Source of the DNA: Myxocyprinus asiaticus
Taxonomy: Eukaryota; Chordata; Actinopteri; Cypriniformes; Catostomidae
Direction of reading: 5' to 3'
Assembly (NCBI RefSeq): GCF_019703515.2
Contig: NC_059393.1
Location: 13,908,501 to 13,972,500, forward strand
DNA length: 64,000 nt
A program made the position numbers and the translations under genes. The notes under the pieces are model-generated. The model saw only the letters and a list, made by a program, of their open reading frames with translations. It was not told the origin of the DNA and made no database searches. Shown in pieces: positions 24,701 to 33,587 of this stretch (positions within the stretch are counted from its first letter, which is position 1; the number at the start of each line of letters is the position of its first letter).

Positions 24701-27700
24701 TGTCAGGGGTCCGGGAGGTCGAGGGCCTTGGCCTAACCCTAACGCAAACTCGGTGAGTGCCCCTTTCAAAATAGTAAAAGAATTGCAAAAACCACAGTTG
24801 TTTCATCTGAAATTGGTCCAAAAACTTCTACTTTCTCTCCCCTCAGATAGCATACTCATCCTCATCACCAGGAAACTATGTGGTGAGTCGTAAGCACAAG
24901 AGTTTGTCCAACTAACTCTTTCTGCTCTTCCAAAAATGTTCTTTGAGAGTAATCATTTGCTATTCTCATCTCGCAGGGGCCTCCAGGAGGTGGCGGACCC
25001 CCAGGAACCCCCATCATGCCAAGCCCAGGAGGTCAGTTTGGTTTCACTTAAACCATTGGATTTTGCTGGATTCATATCCGGAATTTCATTTCAGCCTTTT
25101 TTTAACTTCATAATAATAGCTGAGAAATTACGTAGGTGACAGAAGATTAGCTTAAAGGAATAGTTCACCCAAAAATGAAAAATCTCTCATGATTTACTCA
25201 CCCTCATGCCATCCATGATGTGTATGACTTTCTTTCTTCTGTAGAACACACATTAAGATTTTTATAAGAATATTTCAGCTCTGTAGGTCTGGTAAAGACG
25301 CTGGCTACCACCCCTGGAGTTCGCTAGTTTGAAACCCAGGGTGTGCTGAGTGACTCCAGCCAGGTCTCCTAAGCAACCAAATTGGCCCAGTTGCTAGGGA
25401 GGGTAGAGTCACATGGGGTAACCTCCTCGTGATCGTTATAATGTGGTTCGTTCTCGGTGGGGTGCGTGGTGAGTTGAGCGTGGTTGCCGCGGCGGATGGT
25501 GTGTAGCCACGTGATAAGATGCGTGGATTGACGATCTCAGACACGGAGGCAACTGGGATTCGTCCTCCGCCACCCGGACTGAGGTGAATCACTACGCGAC
25601 CACAAGGACTTAAAAGTACATTGGGAATTGGGCATTCCAAATTGGGAGAAAAAAAAAAAAAAGAGAAAGTGAAAGTGCCTTCACTTTTGGTACCCATTCA
25701 CTTGCCTATGGACCTACAAAGCAGAGATATTCTTCTAAAAATCTTCATTTTAGTTTAGCAGAAGAAAGAAAGTCACACACATCTGGGATGGCATGAGGGT
25801 GAGTAAATGATGAGAGAATTAAAATTTTGGGGTGAACTAACCCTTTAAAATGTGAAGCTCTTGTTTTGGAAAGCACTGTGTTAATATATCCACTCAATTT
25901 TGCTTGTCAGTGAAATTTTTCTGAGCAAAATATCTTGCACGCAGTTTTTGATCCAAGCAAGAGCTCTTCTTGAAACGTAATCTGTTTTCTCGTAGACTCA
26001 ACAAATTCTAGTGAAAACATCTACACGATGATGAATCCAATTGGCCCTGGTGGCAACAGACCGAATGTAAGTTGACAGTCGTCACTTTTCATATAAAATG
26101 AGTATCTGATTCACAAAAATCTTCTTAAGTGTAAAATTTCAGGTTTTAGGATAAATTATATGAAATTTGTAGGAGGGTATCTAGCTATAAACTTTGATGG
26201 TTAATCAAAGAAGTTAAGAACATTCTTAAGTCTTTCAGGAATGCAAAGTATTCTTAAAAATATAAAAATATAGTATTTTAAAAATTAAATACAATATTTT
26301 TGATAAAGATTTTATATTAATTTAAAATATTTATGAAGTTATAGTAGAAGAATAATTTTATTCTGAAGGATATTTCGTTAATCTGGCCCCTGGTGTGTAT
26401 TATCGCTGTCCTGGATGGGACTAATTTGTTGTCTATATTTGTAGTTCCCAATGGGTCCGGGGCCTGACGGTCCAATGGGTGGAATGGGATCGATGGAGCC
26501 ACACCATATGAATGGTTCTTTAGGTGAGACTTTGTTATGCAAGTAGCTAATTTGTACAAGTTTGAAATAACGAAAATGTCCGAAGTGTCTGTGGAAACAA
26601 TAATCATTGTCGTTTGCTGTAATTCCAGGCTCGGGTGATATGGACGGGTTGCCAAAGGTGAGAACTTACATTTGCGTGAATTTCACATTTTCATTAATAA
26701 TAATAAAAAAAGCAATTCACTTTTATTTCATAAATATTTCCTGCCGAAATCACTAATGATCATCGCTTGCTCCTGTCTCTGGGCTTCTAGAACTCTCCGA
26801 ATAACATGGCAGGGATGAACAACCCCCCAGGGACTCCACGGGACGATGGGGAGTTGGCAGGCAACTTCTTAAACCCATTCCAAAGTGAAAGTGTAAGTAT
26901 ACATCACGTCAACCCACTGCATTTCTCTCCTGCCTCTCGTCACCTGAAACCACCTCGCTTAGTTCTGGAAATTTTTGTTTCTTGTCAGGACATTTCAAGT
27001 TAGTTCAGAAACAAACTCTACGCAAGTATGCAAATGCTTGGCTAACGCATTGTAAGCGCATGTTCCTGTTGCACATAACGCGTGTTCTGAACTGAATGTC
27101 GATAGTCGATCGAACGTCAACCAGATGTTAATGGCTAACTTAAACTCCCTGCAAGATTGTATTCAAGCTGTTGTTCCTCAATGGCAGTAGTTAACCTGAA
27201 GAAGAAAACTGAATTTATAAGACTAGAGAAATTCTACATTCTACAGTAATGGCCACTATAGCGCCCCTTGTGGTGATGCTGAGAAAGCAACACATACTTG
27301 CGCAGCATTATGAATTGTGTTCTGACACATTTCGGAACGCAGCAGCATGCGAATTGAGATTGAATAGCTAGAGGTGTTTGCTTTTACGTAGCTACGTAGA
27401 ATATTACGGATATCGTGCCCCCTGATCGTTCACAGATTTCCTAAAAATATCTGGCTTTAATCTGATCCGACTTTACGCAATTGCTAGAAGATTTGTACGT
27501 ACTTAAAATCACGTAAAAAAACAAGCTGTGGTTGGCCGTTTCATGCCAGACGGCCACATCCTGTTTTAAGTGGGCTGTTCTTGGTCAGAATAATAATCTG
27601 CAAATTAGACCAGACTTTATGGTGATAGTCAAAATTGTATGTTTATAGTTTGACGAATGATGATACAATGTAGACGATTGAGATCTTTCTCACCAGTGAC

Positions 27701-27893
27701 CTCAGTTTCTGTAATGATGTTGTTGGATTGCCATGAACTGTTATTACACGTAATTTCCCATTGTCTTGCACAGTGGGGAATTTTCAATATTTCAGGAGCA
27801 TTTTCATTGACTCATCTTTGTCCCTCCACCATCCCCTTGCCCCTTTCTCTTTTCTCGTTGCAGTATTCACCCAACATGACAATGAGTGTGTGA
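13254..27893 (+). CDS. ssbp4: ssbp4-like gene, 3' part (14 coding exons, C-terminal 294 aa)
   Basis: Single-stranded DNA-binding protein family (SSBP2/3/4), nuclear cofactors that bind LDB1 and stabilise LIM-homeodomain transcription complexes. Fourteen exons with GT-AG borders and compatible phases give 885 nt (294 codons plus stop). The product is the Pro/Gly/Met-rich region with family signatures [28 protein letters not shown] and the C-terminus SPNMTMSV. The N-terminal LisH part (about 90 residues in the family) is missing; I saw no exon for it in 1-13253, so it should lie upstream of the window. Most introns in 23.7-26.9 kb are 94-964 bp, but introns 1 and 2 are 6.8 and 3.5 kb. The C-terminal [10 protein letters not shown] resembles SSBP2 as much as SSBP4; the paralog name rests on linkage to fkbp8 and ell. 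Confidence 0.9.
14087..15432. repeat. degenerate satellite, about 1.35 kb
   Basis: Built of recurring phrases: gatagaacatttagtagaac, atcagatagagtggcacata and gagcatcagactaga. The last phrase recurs at about 14271, 14371, 14481, 14691, 14801, 14911, 15051 and 15171, giving a higher-order spacing near 110 bp (range about 97-140, one double step). Shorter 15-21 bp units make up each repeat. It lies in ssbp4 intron 1 of the window. Apparent open frames on either strand are artefacts of the repetition. Confidence 0.85.
15440..17000. other. intronic sequence with GC-richer islands, no exon recognised
   Basis: Purine-rich gagaga tracts and a TATA-like motif (tctataaatagcg, about 15528) lie in moderately GC-rich unique DNA. 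16260-16660 is also GC-richer. This could hold regulatory DNA or an alternative first exon of ssbp4, but no reading frame links to the known family sequence. Confidence 0.3.
17605..18480. repeat. foldback element interrupted by a hAT element
   Basis: Inverted arms gtcggaattactgtaattac (17625 onward) and its complement at 18439-18462 match at 23 of 24 positions. The two arms are separated by a later insertion at 17717-18361. Superfamily not determined. Confidence 0.6.
17717..18361. mobile_element. hAT-type element, 645 bp
   Basis: Left end taagcctgtcgcgatta and right end complement of tagggctgccacgatta. Flanks ctcataac (17709-17716) and cttataat (18362-18369) match at 6 of 8, differing by C/T transitions. 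Non-autonomous; the small open frame inside has no recognisable domain. Confidence 0.6.
18965..19116. repeat. TTAA foldback family, short copy c
   Basis: Starts ttaaaggggtagttcaccc and ends tgggtgagctatcccttcaa; about 150 bp, internally deleted compared with the 680-bp copies. Confidence 0.65.
20122..20205 (+). CDS. ssbp4: ssbp4 exon W2
   Basis: An 84-nt phase 0-0 exon with acceptor cag at 20119-20121 and donor gtaaga at 20206. It encodes [18 protein letters not shown] and then [10 protein letters not shown], a Pro/His-rich segment typical of SSBP2/3/4. A 0.8-kb pyrimidine-rich tract starts about 170 bp downstream. Confidence 0.92.
20378..21158. repeat. polypyrimidine degenerate repeat, 0.8 kb
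   Basis: The + strand is almost entirely C and T with regular GCAC interruptions: phrases such as cactttctttcgcacttt and cacactttcattctttcttt recur. It probably expanded from CTTT units. All three + frames stay open for long stretches only because of composition. It begins 170 bp after the donor of ssbp4 exon W2. Confidence 0.85.
21675..21754. repeat. AC microsatellite
   Basis: AC run of about 80 bp with a short ATAC interruption near its start; further AC-rich text at 21915-22030. Confidence 0.97.
21765..21915. promoter_or_regulatory. candidate conserved intronic regulatory block
   Basis: Unique, moderately GC-rich sequence between two AC-rich tracts, with ggataaataatgcaagctgc and atcaatatcctattaataat (GATA-, CUT- and homeodomain-like motifs). 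No coding or transposon signature. Speculative. Confidence 0.22.
22100..23715. other. intron, no gene seen
   Basis: AT-rich intronic DNA of ssbp4 between exons W2 and W3. It includes a small palindrome around tcgatggcaatgaagccatc (about 22518) and sequence resembling dispersed fish repeats. No exon recognised. Confidence 0.5.
23716..23775 (+). CDS. ssbp4: ssbp4 exon W3
   Basis: A 60-nt phase 0-0 exon encoding [20 protein letters not shown]. The acceptor is catag and the donor gtactg. The FMSPRY.GGPRP signature is family-specific. The following intron is only 114 bp. Confidence 0.92.
23890..23956 (+). CDS. ssbp4: ssbp4 exon W4
   Basis: A 67-nt exon, phase 0 to phase 1, with acceptor cccag and donor gtgcaa. 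It encodes [20 protein letters not shown] plus PQ and the first base of a Gly codon, matching the family GTQPLLPNSMDPTR segment. Confidence 0.92.
24062..24129 (+). CDS. ssbp4: ssbp4 exon W5
   Basis: A 68-nt exon that completes the split Gly codon and ends in phase 0; donor gttggc at 24130. It encodes [19 protein letters not shown] and then MGPQ, the conserved [15 protein letters not shown] stretch. Confidence 0.92.
24324..24391 (+). CDS. ssbp4: ssbp4 exon W6
   Basis: A 68-nt exon, phase 0 to phase 2, with acceptor tttgtag and donor gtgagt. It encodes [20 protein letters not shown], then MN and two bases of a Met codon. With W7 it forms a frame-neutral 114-nt pair, so the two could be skipped together without a frameshift. 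Confidence 0.9.
24707..24752 (+). CDS. ssbp4: ssbp4 exon W7
   Basis: A 46-nt exon, phase 2 to phase 0, with acceptor tgtcag and donor gtgagt. It completes the split Met codon and encodes [15 protein letters not shown], the family's only Trp-containing stretch in this half of the protein. Confidence 0.9.
24847..24882 (+). CDS. ssbp4: ssbp4 exon W8 (36-nt cassette)
   Basis: A 36-nt phase 0-0 exon encoding [12 protein letters not shown], with acceptor cctcag and donor gtgagt. It corresponds to the family IPYSSSSPG.YV segment. Being symmetric and very short, it is a natural cassette exon; whether it is skipped is not visible from DNA. Confidence 0.88.
24977..25031 (+). CDS. ssbp4: ssbp4 exon W9
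   Basis: A 55-nt exon, phase 0 to phase 1, with acceptor tcgcag and donor gtcagt. It encodes [18 protein letters not shown] plus one base. The next intron (964 bp) carries a TTAA-flanked foldback element with a nested SINE. Confidence 0.9.
25152..25848. repeat. TTAA foldback element, copy d, with nested SINE
   Basis: TTAA at both limits; ends aaaggaatagttcaccc and gggtgaactaacccttt. The outer 140-bp parts match copies a and h; the centre is replaced by a SINE at 25291-25665. Lies in the ssbp4 intron between W9 and W10. Confidence 0.75.
25291..25665 (+). mobile_element. tRNA-derived SINE
   Basis: The head has a Pol III B-box-like gtttgaaacc (25327-25336) about 25 nt after an A-box-like segment (tggtaaagacgctgg). 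The body is about 300 bp and GC-rich (for example ccagttgctagggagggtag), and the 3' end is an A-rich tail at 25651-25664. The text fits a SINE family abundant in carp-like fishes; exact family not checked. Confidence 0.65.
25996..26066 (+). CDS. ssbp4: ssbp4 exon W10
   Basis: A 71-nt exon, phase 1 to phase 0, with acceptor cgtag and donor gtaagt. It encodes [20 protein letters not shown] and NRPN, matching the conserved DSTNSS.NIYTM.NP block. Confidence 0.92.
26445..26523 (+). CDS. ssbp4: ssbp4 exon W11
   Basis: A 79-nt exon, phase 0 to phase 1, with acceptor ttgtag and donor gtgaga. It encodes [20 protein letters not shown] and HMNGSL plus one base. EPHHMNGSL is a strong family signature. 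Confidence 0.93.
26629..26657 (+). CDS. ssbp4: ssbp4 exon W12 (29-nt microexon)
   Basis: A 29-nt microexon, phase 1 to phase 0, with acceptor ttccag and donor gtgaga. It completes the Gly codon and encodes SGDMDGLPK, matching the family SGDIDGLPK segment. Skipping it would shift the frame. Confidence 0.9.
26791..26892 (+). CDS. ssbp4: ssbp4 exon W13
   Basis: A 102-nt phase 0-0 exon, acceptor ttctag, donor gtaagt. It encodes [20 protein letters not shown] and then [26 protein letters not shown] is near-invariant in the family. Confidence 0.93.
27000..27863. other. intron, no gene seen
   Basis: Last ssbp4 intron, 971 bp from 26893. Unique-looking AT-rich DNA; the end before the acceptor at 27863 is strongly pyrimidine-rich. 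Confidence 0.6.
27864..27893 (+). CDS. ssbp4: ssbp4 terminal coding exon W14
   Basis: The acceptor gttgcag is followed by nine codons, YSPNMTMSV, and TGA at 27891-27893. Family members end the same way (Y-S-P-x-M-T-M-S-V). Only 30 nt of the last exon are coding; the rest is 3' UTR, which opens with a TTTTA-type repeat. Confidence 0.93.
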   Translation, partial: YSPNMTMSV

Positions 27894-28843
27894 TTTTATT
27901 TTATTTTATTTTATTTTTTTATGTTTTCTTTTTTTTTTTAACCCCTCGCCAAACTCCTCCTTCCCATTCCCCCCCTCTGTGCTGCGTCTGGCATGTTTAT
28001 TTGCTCGATCTTGACCCCTTTTCCTCCACAACACTCTGGGCTGGTGTGGTGACGCCCTCTAGCCAGTTGGCATGGCTGCAGAACGAAGGACTCATGCTAG
28101 AATCAGCCACCAGAAGCTGGTGCAGTGATGTGGACTGGACGGATGCAGGCTTCGGACCCGCCCTGCCTGTCGGACTTCGTCACTGGGTCGGGACAATAAG
28201 GGCCCCCCCGATAGAACCACCATATTTGTATGCGTGTATGTGGGACTGTGCCAGGAAAACTTTTCATTACAAGCTGCTCATCAGCATTAAGACTGGTGGC
28301 TGTATTTCAGTCCTGTTTTATCATTGTTTTTTTCTTCATCTTTTTTTATCGGCAATTAGAGACTGAGGCTAGTGGCGGTCCAATGTTTGATTGCTTTGTA
28401 CATTTTAAAACGTAAAAAGCTAAACTGGTGATACGCTGGGGGCAGCAATGGTCTCATTACAATATATTTGTATATTATTGATAATATTATTGTTATAATT
28501 TTCATAATTGATATTGCTATGATGATGATGTACTCATAATTTTATGGATTTTCCTGTAAAGGGCACATTTGTATTTCAACAACATCGATAACATACTAAG
28601 CACATATTCAGAAATGCACAATGACACTTCTGTTTACATGATTTTAGGTATTTGTTTGTTTCTTTGTTTTACTTGTTTTGTCAAATGTCTATTTGCATAT
28701 ACCTCTTCCTTTGTTCTACATTGAACTGATGTCATCACTACCAGAGTACCGTACCGAGATGTACAATCTCAATTTTGTCTGTCAAAGAAATGGCTTCTAA
28801 TACGATTACAATCACTGGTTTAATACACCTAGTTGGCACTGTT

Positions 28844-28993
28844 GTAGTTCACCCAAAACTGACATTTGTCATTATTTACTCATACCCATCCTGTTCCAAA
28901 CCATATGAATTTGTTTCTTCATTGGAACACTAGTAAATTGGGTTTGGAAAGACAATGACAGAATTTCCATTTTGGGGTGAACTATTCCTTTAA
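28844..28993. repeat. TTAA foldback family, short copy e
   Basis: Begins tagttcacccaaaactga and ends ttggggtgaactattccttt next to ttaa; about 150 bp. It lies in the probable ssbp4 3' UTR. Confidence 0.6.
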
Positions 28994-29664
28994 ATAATTG
29001 GAATATAGTTATGCATTTTTTCAAAATCTAGGAAGCCCTGCTCATAATGCATATTGTTATCTTTTGATATGTCATCCTCATTTGGGCTTTAGCGTGTAGC
29101 GTTCAAGGGTTACTTTGCATTAACTGCCATTGATCCATTTCAGCATAGCATATTGATCCGTTCTTGCCTTGGTCACAAATGGTCATTCATAATAAATACA
29201 TTTTACCATCCATTTTAGCTCATTTACTGCCTATAGTTGCAAGATATCATTCGTGGTCATTGTGATTTTTGCCACTACGTGTTTGCCACCATGTTGTTTT
29301 GCAAGTCTTTTAGATTATTACCCATGTGTTTGTAAAAGTAGTTGGAATAAGCAGACTGCTCTTACAAGCACAAGTTTCCTTGTGCTCTATAGTCCCATGT
29401 CTGTAAATATAACTTTTTGGTCATGGACCTTATTGGTATTTTCAATACACTACTTGTCTGTGAAGCTCATGTGTGGTCCCATGTCTTTCTTCAAATGAGG
29501 TTGCGTTCAGCTGCCAAACACTGAGATTGCAGTCTCTCTTTACTGTACAATATGACTGTTTTGATAACATGTCAAAAATGATAGAGGGTGCATCTTACGA
29601 AACATGTCTGGGTCACTTTTAAACTCAAAATATTTTTCATTTTCCAAGTCTGTTTTTCGGACCA

Positions 29665-30250
29665 TTAAAGGAAGATTCTGGCCTGGGTTCAGTACAAGTC
29701 AAGCTCAATCGAGAGCGTTTGTGGCATAGTGTTGATTACCACAAAAAATAATTTCGACTCGTCCCTCCTTTTCTTTTAAAAATGCAAAAATCTGGGTTAC
29801 AGTGAGGCACTTACAATGGAAGTGAATGGGGCCAATCTTTGAACATTAAGATATTAATTGTTTTAAAATTATAGCCACAAGACATAAACAGTATGCATGT
29901 TAACATCATTTAAGTGTGATAAAGTTACATACTAAACTTTTCTGTGTAAAGTTAACCAATTTTACAACTTTGTTGCCATGATGATGAAACACCGTAAACC
30001 TGAAAACCCTAAAATGTCTGTAAAAACCTTAACAACATTACAGCTCAAATAATACGCAAGTTTTAACAGAATAATTAATACAAGTGCTTTTATAAAATTA
30101 TGAGCTTCACATTTCTGCCATTAAACAAACCATTGTAAGTGCCTTAAGAAAAGGAGGGACGAGTCTAAATGAATTTTTGTGGCAATTAACATTATGCCTA
30201 AAATGCCGCTGATTAAACATAACTTGTATTGAACTCTGAATATTCCTTAG
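29665..30250. repeat. second TTAA-associated inverted-repeat element
   Basis: Starts ttaaaggaagattctggcct and ends with the complement-like gaatattcctt. Internal blocks cgactcgtccctccttttct and its complement at about 30155 form matching arms. Related in style but not in sequence to the family at 1279. Confidence 0.55.
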
Positions 30251-32249
30251 AGCACCAGTTTTTCTTTTCTTTTTTCTTTTTTTTTTTTTTGCATTGTGAC
30301 ATTATTAGATGTTGACGTTTCTAATAACGTAATGTTTTAAAGTGTTGTATCAGAGTAAAAAGAAATAAAGCAATTTTTTAAATTAAAATATGCATGTGAA
30401 GGCAATACAACAAATACTACAATTATGTGTAAATACTAATTAAATAATGTATCTTTTTTTTTCCGCTTGATTGATTTCCGTGCTTGATTGTCACGGAAAT
30501 ACTGTCACATTGCAAAACAAATCTTAAATGCTTATACTTTCTCTTGATTTGGGGGTAGAATATGACCTGGACTTGTCCTTGACAGGTTTCACAAGATTCA
30601 TATTGACTGGAATTCAAAGATGTACAAATCTCATTGAAAGATTTGTAACCTCATTAAAACAACCATTTCATACGTACAATTACTTTCATCGCAGGATCAT
30701 CAGTCATCGTGGGACACTCAAAATCGCACATTTCTTGATGGTTAAATTGAACACTCAAAGTCCTTTTCAAGGTTTCTATATTTACCAGTTAAAATACTTT
30801 AGTCCTATGACTGTATTAAATGTATGCTGTAAGTTTGGCCATAGGAAAGAACTAGGATCATTCTCCTGTCAAGCTTTGGAGGGCTGTGGAGTGATATTCA
30901 TGGCTATCTTCAGTTTGACTGGTACGAAGCCCCTGTCCTCACCCTTTAACGTGTCCACAACTTTTACTGACCCCCCCAACCACATTATTTACTGTAAATA
31001 TTGTAAAAAGCATTTTGATATCATTGACATGTTTTGATATGTCAGTCACAACCAATGAGTACAGCTGAAAGTAAGTTATAAAAGAATGATTGTTTTTGTA
31101 TTTTAAAGAGATGCTTTTGCTGTAGAAATGCAGATTGATGGTCACCTGTAGTGTAAATTATGTAAGACAATAGGTATATGCATTATTTCCTTGAAAATAA
31201 CAATCAAAGCTTAAATTACTCACAAATTTGGTTGTTGTGAAGAAAATGGCTAGTGTGGTTGTTGTAAATAAGTTGCTGCTCACATAATTTTGTGATTTAT
31301 GAACAGTACAGAAAGAGATAACAGATGTGATTAAAGAGCTTTATGAGTCTTTTTCTAGCAAGTTACATTTTAGGACACAGCCACACCAACCATACTATCC
31401 ATAGTATGGATAGCAACGAAGCTATCAAAAAGTATGGTTCCCAATTCATAAAATGAATGGGCATTTTAGAAATTTCTGCCATTTTACATAAAGTCGAGGG
31501 ACCTGAAGTAATTATTTTCAATACTGAGCAAAGAGGAAAATGTGTCTGCTTGCTATTCAAATTGAATTGCTTAGTTTCTTACTGATCCACTTTCAGTCCT
31601 TTATTTTACATTTGTTGGCCATCTCTGCACTTCTGTTTTTATGTATTATACTGTAACATTAGGAATTAGTTTTGAGAGGGAAATGTGTATTTTGGAGCAG
31701 GGAGGGTGTGGCAGAAATTCAGTAATTTTCATTGTCCTTTCTTGCAACATGACATTATTTAATATGAAGCAGTCTGTCCCATTGAGTTTGCTTTGTATTT
31801 CATTGTAGGGTAGCTCAGATCTTTTTCCTAGGGCTTTAGGTATCTTGTGTAGTTAAATATGTCCTTTGTATTTTTCTTTATATTGTAAAGTTTCTTTAGA
31901 CTGAAAAAAACACATGAAAATTTGCTTATCAGCAAAGAAATGATTGCATCAATAATAAATGTAATTTAATATTTTATGCGTTTCAGGTTTTTTTTTTTTT
32001 TTTTTTTTTAAATCTAATTGCTTGGAAATTAATCCCCTGGGGGTGTTAAAGAAGTAAATACATAAGCTCAAATTATAGGTAAAAGTATTAATACAAAACA
32101 AAAATATAGTGAGGGAAAATAAATACAATATACTATTAGGCCTCAACAATGTGCAATAAAGTATTTAAAAGCGTTCTTGTGCAAAGATTAACCGCCTTGC
32201 ATGAGTAACTAGTATTGTCTAGTTGGTAGCCTATCAGACATAAATGCTA

Positions 32250-33555
32250 ACTTAGTGGTGCACTCAGTACTTTCTTCCACATTAAAAAGGTTTTACCCCT
32301 TAAGAAATTAATAGTAATTTTAAAACATAAAATAATGACCACACTCATGAAATGAGTACTCCAGTCATATCAGTTACCTTATAAAAGCTGTTTTATTACT
32401 GCATGGAGAGGGTCCCCTCATGGGGGCCAAGGACGTACCAGCCACGGGGGACATAGGGGCACATCGGGGCACATCCCCTGCACTCTTTAAAAAGGTGATT
32501 TTTGTCCCCCACACTCTTTAAAAAGGTTTTCCAAGGTAAACCCATACTGAGTCCAAATGGTGGATTTGTATACAGTATTCTTTGCGTTTTGTTACTTTGG
32601 GCTGACTGAGCAACCATCCAGCCAATCACAGGTCAGTTTCATGAGCCGAAACAACCCTTACGTAATAGGTCGTCAGTAGATAGTCTAATCAACACGGCTC
32701 CGTTCATTTCTACAAAGTTGCTTTCAACACAGCTCATTTATTCATGTTTTTATTGGCATTGATGTTGATCTAAATTAATAATGTAGAGATGAGGAACACA
32801 CAAACATAGTTATTTATCAGCATATTGTTCATGATTGGCAGCATTATGTGAAATGTACAAAAACAAAGGACAGTCTTTCTTTTAAGCACACATTGTAAGT
32901 GATGTTTATTAGTGATCGACCGATATGGGTTTTTTTAATGGCCGATGCCGATATCCAGAGAGCAGGGTGGCCAATAGGCCGATACTATGGATGTGCCCGA
33001 AGTCAAATACCTTATTCGAAAGGCACAAATAATGATTTAAAAATGAATAACGGATTAATCCGTATATTATAAAAAATATTTCAGTGATTTCAGATCGGAT
33101 GGCAACGGTCTAGACTCAGTTTGTGCACATCTGGAGCTTATCAAGTATAATATTAAGATACAACATCATATACACATTCCACTTCTTGAAATGTCTATGT
33201 TAATGTATCACACGATTCGCACGTGATTCCCATGTATTCATTTATAGCCTAAACCTGAGCATGATGTTAAATTCCTCACCTAAAGTGATGATTTCACGTC
33301 AGAGCTCGTCTATCCATCTCTTAATGTTGACAACATTTATATTCACATCAGCGATTAAGGTAATTATCTGGTCAAGACTTTATTCTGAAAAAAGTTAAAA
33401 TACTCTGTAAAGGTTTAAATGCTCCATAGAGTATTCATCTATTCGGAATATTCCTCCTCATGTAAAACGAAGAAACTGAAACTTGCTCTGTCTTTTTTCT
33501 TTTTCTTCTTCTTTAAACTGTGCTACCTCTAGTAAAGCGCTATATAAATTTTACA

Positions 33556-33587
<32 letters not shown>

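Larger units (their letters stand above)
27894..31975 (+). other. ssbp4: probable ssbp4 3' UTR (end uncertain)
   Basis: Non-coding sequence after the stop. It begins with a short TTTTA pentanucleotide run (27893-27930). A moderately GC-rich unique block follows to about 28450 and then AT-rich sequence, interrupted by foldback repeats at 28844-28993 and 29665-30250. AATAAA hexamers lie at 29191, 30364 and 31954. The last one, in unique AT-rich sequence just before a T-rich run, is a plausible distal poly(A) signal, giving a roughly 4-kb UTR. Which signal is used cannot be told without transcripts. Confidence 0.35.

Noticed and set aside
25305..25697. 130-codon minus-strand open frame
   Set aside because: Lies entirely within the antisense of a SINE; no protein domain.
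27761..28366. 201-codon + strand open frame over the end of ssbp4
   Set aside because: It crosses the real terminal exon in a different frame and runs into 3' UTR; the correct frame ends SPNMTMSV at 27893.
30528..31037. 169-codon + strand open frame in the 3' UTR region
   Set aside because: No recognisable domain, AT-rich with UTR-like context, between repeats; likely chance.
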